Positions 58,468 through 64,000 of a stretch of DNA of 64,000 bases are shown piece by piece (the first letter of the stretch is position 1; every line of letters begins with the position of its first letter). Location: assembly GCA_021464245.1 (NCBI GenBank), contig JADCRB010000040.1, forward strand, positions 2,634,273 to 2,698,272, given 5' to 3'. The notes under the pieces were generated by a model. The model saw only the letters and a list, made by a program, of their open reading frames with translations. It was not told the origin of the DNA and ran no database searches. A program made the translations under genes and the position numbers. This stretch comes from Carallia brachiata. Lineage: Eukaryota > Streptophyta > Magnoliopsida > Malpighiales > Rhizophoraceae.

Positions 58468-59794
58468 GAGGTTTATAGGTCACTATTGTGTTATGTTGGA
58501 TATGTATTTAAAGAGTGTGAAAGAAAATAATGAAAAAGAAAATAAAGAAAAAAAAAATTTATTAGCTGATTGGATAAGTTAGAAATGAAAGATAAAGAAC
58601 ATGCATCAAAAATGGAATTTTTTGTTTGCATCAACATTTTAAAGACCGAGCGTGTTATTGAATTGAAACTGTTAAACATTTAAGGGTTAACTGGTATTTA
58701 ATAACAGTAAATAAATGTGCGATTAAAAACTTAGGATAATGTCTTTGGGAATGCAGTTGCTTAAATACTTACTGAAAAATTTTTGCCGTTTTTTTGAGTT
58801 CTGTCCGAGTCGGTCCAGATTAGTCAGTTTACTGGATTAGATATTAGACGGTTTTGAAAAAAAAAAAAAAACCTAGGAATGTCGGTCATCTCCCTCTCGC
58901 CTGTTATCGTCAGAAGGTCCCATTTTTTCGCTTCAAAACAAAATCATCGCCACGTTCTGTATCCGTAAAAGACCGTCGGATGTGAGAAAAAGATGACATT
59001 TCTAGAACTTCGGCTCATGAAGGAGGGAGAAGACTTTCGCTGTTAGTTTCCCCAATTCCAAACGAAGAATAATAGGAAATAAGGAAAGAAATGAAGAAAA
59101 GTTGACAATCCTTTGTTCTGTGGATTGGTATCTGGAGAAGACGAGGAAAATGACCTTTTCTGCTTTGCTTCTGGATATTTTGAATAATTTAATTTGAATT
59201 TGACTAACGCATAAGTTCAGAAAAATCAAAGTATACACGTCAAAAAAGAAAAAAACAGAGAGATTTCCAAGTTTGAGTTAGAGGAATTTCTAGAATATTT
59301 ATCTACATATTTTCTTAAAAATTCATAATTTTTTAAAAAACATAAAAGGTTTTAATAAACTATTTAATTTTGTGTAAAAATATTTCGAAAACATACTTTT
59401 CGAAATTTAAGTTTTGATGAACGTGAGGGAGAATAGAGAGAATGAGAATAATTATTAATATTGTATTTTTTTTGACCGAAACACTATGTTCGTTTAGTTG
59501 AACTTATATTAAAATTTTATTAAAATTATTACAATAATTTTTGTGCATATAATTTTATAAAGCAATGAAATTATACAACAGAAATACTTTTTGAGTACAC
59601 AACTGAAGACATATAATAGAAACACAATAATTAAATAATTAAATTATAAAATGTGTTGAATTAAAAAATAACAAATAAATTATTTAATAATTTAAAATTA
59701 ATGATGTATTTTTTTTACGTACTTCATTAACATATGTGTGTGATCTTACTCATCCATAATTTTACAAAAATTTCCAAATGTAGGTTGATTATTG

Positions 59795-59900
59795 TGTGAG
59801 AGGAGAGAGCGGCGCGTCATGCCGGGCTCGGAGGGCCTCGCCGACAGGTGGGGCGCAGTAGTTGGTGTCCGTTTTACGGTTGAGGACTTTGGCACGATGA
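59795..59900. repeat. Possible third, decayed copy of the NCL GC-rich leader
   Basis: gagagcggcgcgtcatgccg followed by ggcgcagtagttg resembles gagaggcgcgtcgcgcccg ... gacgcagtagctg at 52390 and its copy at 57110. It lies further upstream of both units in the same orientation. No exon 1 sequence follows it. Confidence 0.35.
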
Positions 59901-62900
59901 TTGATTAGGATTCATCCAATCATCCGAAAGTAGATTATATAAATTAGATATCATATAATTTATTTATTTATTTTGTTCTCTTTGATCGTCTATATATTAT
60001 AATATATAGTTTTCGCTTTGCGTGGCAATGCCGCTAACCTCATCTCATATTATTTATTAGAGGTTAGTTTTATACCCATAAATATCAGTCATATATTTAC
60101 GTCACACATTATTAATAAATATAATTAATTTTTAATTTAGTGTAATTTTATTTATAAAATATGAAAAAATAAAAATTAAATTTAAAATTAATTTATGTTA
60201 TTTTAAAATTTAAAAGTTAATTTCACATAATATGTGTTAAAAAATTAAAATTTTTTAACTTTAAAATTTTTGTATTTTTTTAAAATAACATCTTCATACA
60301 AATAAATAAATAATGCAGTTTTATTTTGTTAATAATATGTACATTTCTTCGCAGTGGGCCTCATATCATTCTTCCTAGTGTTAATCATTTCTCATTAGAA
60401 AAATGGCATGTTCTCTCGCTCTTTTTCTTTCTTAAACCGTGGTACGGTCTCCAACCGTGCATTTTTGGTGCTCTAACGCTATAATTCAACCATAATAAGT
60501 CTATGGCTACGGAAATTGTCTTATTTGTTTAATCGTTTAATAGGATTAAAATTAAAAATTGTTGAAAATATATTGATTATAATTTATAATTTATAATTTA
60601 ATTAAATCACAATTTATGATTTAGTAGCGATTTTAAAAATTTAAAAACTGTATATTTAAAATGACTGTCTAATATTGTTAAAATTTAAAAATACACTTTA
60701 TAAAGAGGTTAACTGAAGTAAAAATCCGGCCATCTATATGCCCATATTACACACAATCTAATGCACTCGTAGGCCCAAATCTTTATAAGCCTATCAGGTA
60801 ACCCTAATTGCCAATCTTAAAGTCTCACATCTCCTATAAATTTTTATTTTTCTAGCTTGTAATTCCAAATTTTTTTTATCAGTTTGGAAATATGTGTTGA
60901 ATGATTGGAGGGAGGCTAAAAATATCTTTTTGTTGCTACAGGCTTTTACAAGTTTTAAATACTAAATCTTTTTTTTTTTTTTTGACATTGTAGGTACTTC
61001 CGAATTTCTATATTATTAACATGTTGTAAAAAGGTTTTAAATTGCACCATGCAATTGTTATATCAGTTTTAGAGTGTAGCAGAAGGAAAAATTATTAAGT
61101 TGTAATTGTAGTCACTTATAATTTATATGTCGCAAAAGAAATGATTCCAACCAATACAATCACAATACTCACAATACTGTAGTTGTAATTTGGACACGAT
61201 GACTACTAATTCATTATTTTAATTACAATTTTACTTTTTCAAAAGCCATTAACTTGTTGGACCCGGTTCGGTGCACCATGCTTGGTACTGAGAAATATTA
61301 TCATATTTTTTTATTTGTAAAACTAAAATTTAAATTTAGATAAGTGTTACTTTAAAATATAAAATGTAAACAGAATATAAGATCGCTAAAAAAAAATTTT
61401 CCTTCAAAATTTTTGTTTTCAAACAATACAAAAAAATATTATTATATTATATATATGCACGACTATGTATACAAAATGTGGAAATCTAACAATAATTATG
61501 GAAATCTAAAAAATGCGAATATGACAAACCAACTTACAACTGCCGATCTGCCAATGATAATTTTGTTAGTTTCACTCCTATTATGGTTTGATTGTGGTTT
61601 TACGAGTTTTTTCACATTGCTACCAATTTGAATATAAAGAATAGACCGCTTCAAATTTACCCGCGTATGCCTCTAAGGTCTAGGACAAACTATATGTAGT
61701 GGCGCTAAAATGCGGCTTATCTTGTTGAATTTGTAGAACATGCAATAAAAAGACAGGTCGTGGCTGAACAATTTATATAATTCGTCACTCAATTTATCAT
61801 TTATTTTTATTTTTGTTACTCAATGTAACATATCATTTAATTTTATTTTTAATTTGTTACAATAAAATCACTTAAATCGCTTAATTTCAATTTTCTTTCT
61901 ATTGAATCATTTTGTCAGTTTAGTAGATAAAAAGTTATAATATTTACCCGCTAAAAAATACATTTCCATGCAATTAAGTCCATGATATTTTCATTCAATC
62001 AACATGTTCGTATACTAAAATTATTTAGATCATTTCAAATTACACAGGCACTGATAACAACAATAATATAGAAAAATTAAAAAAATCGCTTTTCTATGTT
62101 TTTTATTTTCAGAATTTTGAAGATTTAGATGGGCTGTTTTTTCAATTAAAACTTGAGTAATCTTATGTATTTTGTATTTTTTTAATCGTCTTTATTATCA
62201 TTTCACTGCATAATTTAGAACGGTCTAAATAGCTTTCAAATATTCATTGAACAAATAAATGTAATAGAGTTAATTGCATGAAAAATGTATTTTTAGTAGA
62301 TAAATTCTATAACTTTTTTAAATAATATAATGATAGGGTGATTAAATTAAAATTAAAATTGATTGAATGCACCAATCTCTAAATCCACAATTCTAAGTTT
62401 GAACAAGCATATATATCTTGGCGATTTTTATCTCAAGCAGTATCTCAGTTGAAATTGTGATTGATATTTTTGAAATAAAACTGATAATTTTTAAAATGTA
62501 AAAATAATAAATATTTTAAAATATTAATTTTTATTTCAAAAATATCAATTATAATTTTATTTTAAATAAAATTTAAAATAAATTCACTCAAAATACTGAC
62601 TTGTTTTTTCTTTTAAGAGTTTTAGGGGGATACCATTGGACAAGAAGTTAAGGAATCGACCTGTGGGTAAAGGACCTCGTTGAGAAAGAAAGAGAGTGTG
62701 ACAGGGCGTGGACCCATATGAATCCGACACATTTTTTCTTTGGTAGAACTAATGAACCATACGCACACCTAAATAAAATATACAAAAGAAATAACAACAA
62801 TGTGTAAACATCTATCAAAAAAATCTAAAAATGTCTGCAGGTATCTATAATGAAACTCGGGCCTACTCAATCCCCCACACACTCACTCCCCATCTTGGGC

Positions 62901-63837
62901 GCGGCCCGTTTCTGTGCATGACAAGGACAATATTTTTTGAATTGGCTGTTCTTTTATGCTAATCTTTCTGTTGTAAGTGACAACGCCAGTAACATTCTGG
63001 TTCCTGATGTGCATCGTAATATTCAAATATTTTTTCGTTTTTGAATATAGAAAAATCATTGTATTAATATAGATTGAAACTGTACACAAATTTGATGTAA
63101 AAACGTCATGAAACCTGCATAAAATAAGATTATAATATGGCTTGACTCATAATTGATTTAGCCAAACAATCCATTATTGAGTGTATTTAATACTCATTTA
63201 GACAAAACCATCTAATGAGGATATCCACCAAATTACAACTAAACTTATCTAAACTAAGATCTCAAATAGATCTAGTCCAACTAGATCAAAGCTGTCGATG
63301 ACAGCACTTACCGTATTTTGATAAACTTGTAATAAAAATTAACTGGATACGTCTCATAACGATCTCCCAAACTATTGGGCTACATAGTATACAAAAACAA
63401 ATAAACAAATAGCACTCATCTCAAATAGACACAACCAAACCCTTTCCAGCAACCTGATTTGGAAGAGATGAAGATGGAAGAGAGAGGCGGCGGCAGCAAC
63501 AGTTGCAGCAACAGAGGTGAACGATAGAAGGAGCTGGATTAGGTTGTGGAAGCTGTAGAGGAGGAAGATAGAGAAAGAGATGGAAAAGGAAAAAGAGAAA
63601 AGAGGAGAGATAAGAAGAGGAGAAGAAATGGAAGGAGAGGTGAGAAGTGGCCTGCGATGGTGGTTGGTTAACGAGAGAGACTTAAATTGAACTTTGGAAA
63701 TAGCTTGGATACCTTGACATTTTCTTTATCTAATTAAATGGAAAAAAAAAATAGAATATAGTCATATACCCAAGAATTTAACTTCTAACTTCAGTGATTT
63801 CTTTGTTTCCATTTTGTTACGTTTAAGCATAGTTATT

Positions 63838-63930
63838 AAATCCGGCCCGGCCCAGCCGGTCGGACCGGCGGCCCGGTGACCCGGGCACTGGGCCAGCCGG
63901 GTTGCATAAACAGTACTCGGATCAATTAAA
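63838..63930. repeat. GC-rich ccggcc/ccggtcgg dispersed repeat
   Basis: An isolated GC-rich block (cggcccggcccagccggtcgg, read in two parts, then gacccgggcactgggccag) in AT-rich DNA, followed by a T run and aacagta strings. Such ccggt-rich ends are common in plant repeats. The element probably continues beyond the window. Confidence 0.5.
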
Positions 63931-64000
63931 TAATAAAAAATTTTTTTTTTGTACTTTTTACTGTGCAAACAGTAAAAATAATATTTTTTTAATAATGAAC

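Larger units (their letters stand above)
55390..58865. repeat. Tandem duplication unit B (NCL intron 1 part, exon 1 and upstream)
   Basis: Direct-repeat sister of 50990-55330. Relative to unit A, its intron part carries extra blocks (about 55730-56100 and about 56180-56260). Its upstream part carries the MITE at 57970-58467 and lacks the minisatellite. The divergence level shows the duplication is not recent. Confidence 0.85.
58866..64000. other. Intergenic, AT-rich
   Basis: No gene recognised. Local points of note are a GC-rich leader-like scrap at 59795-59900, a purine-rich stretch at 63460-63690 (GGAAGAGA-type, with a gcggcggcagcaac segment) and a GC-rich repeat at 63838-63910. The rest has no recognisable signal. 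Confidence 0.5.

Overview
This window is nuclear DNA of a flowering plant, most likely a woody or herbaceous eudicot. It is AT-rich, its genes have GT/AG introns, and transposable elements and decayed repeats dominate it. The protein families are plant ones: nepenthesin-type aspartic proteases, an SPL/SPEAR transcriptional adaptor and an NCL-type EF-hand cation exchanger. I could not name the species.

Layout. 1-11.3 kb: a heavily decayed minus-strand Ty3/gypsy element (5' LTR, primer site, gag, protease end, RNase H and integrase recognisable, reverse transcriptase gone). It is interrupted by a ~1.9 kb insert that itself carries a 568-bp Mutator-like MITE with a perfect 9-bp target duplication. 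11.3-18.8 kb: AT-rich intergenic DNA with a MITE and short tandem repeats. 18.9-22.3 kb: two intact, intronless, tandem aspartic protease genes (minus). 23.3 kb: a tRNA-Ile(UAU) gene (minus). 24.6-26.7 kb: a broken hAT transposase (plus). 27.4-28.9 kb: minus-strand exons of an ACT-domain (ACR) gene directly preceded by an exon of a DEK-type chromatin protein, an apparent mosaic of captured gene pieces with introns kept. 28.9-33.7 kb: a complete but dead LTR retrotransposon (Ty3/gypsy, minus) with both LTRs. 33.7-37.5 kb: tandem repeats and a MITE. 38.1-39.9 kb: a five-exon SPL/SPEAR gene (plus). 40.8-45.7 kb: two non-autonomous terminal-inverted-repeat elements with CT-rich cores, and a MITE. 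47.4-52.2 kb: a seven-exon NCL sodium/calcium exchanger gene (minus). 51.0-58.9 kb: a direct tandem duplication of NCL intron 1, exon 1 and the upstream DNA. 58.9-64 kb: AT-rich intergenic DNA.

The genes do not form a functional cluster, as is usual in plants. The most interesting observations are three. First, the duplicated NCL first exon lies upstream of the complete gene with a splice donor in the same phase, so it could serve as an alternative first exon and promoter. Second, the DEK-ACR exon mosaic lies between a hAT relic and an LTR element. Third, a MITE insertion can be dated relative to the NCL duplication because the sister copy keeps the empty site. Exon boundaries were read by eye from splice signals and reading phase; family names come from recognised motifs, not from database searches.
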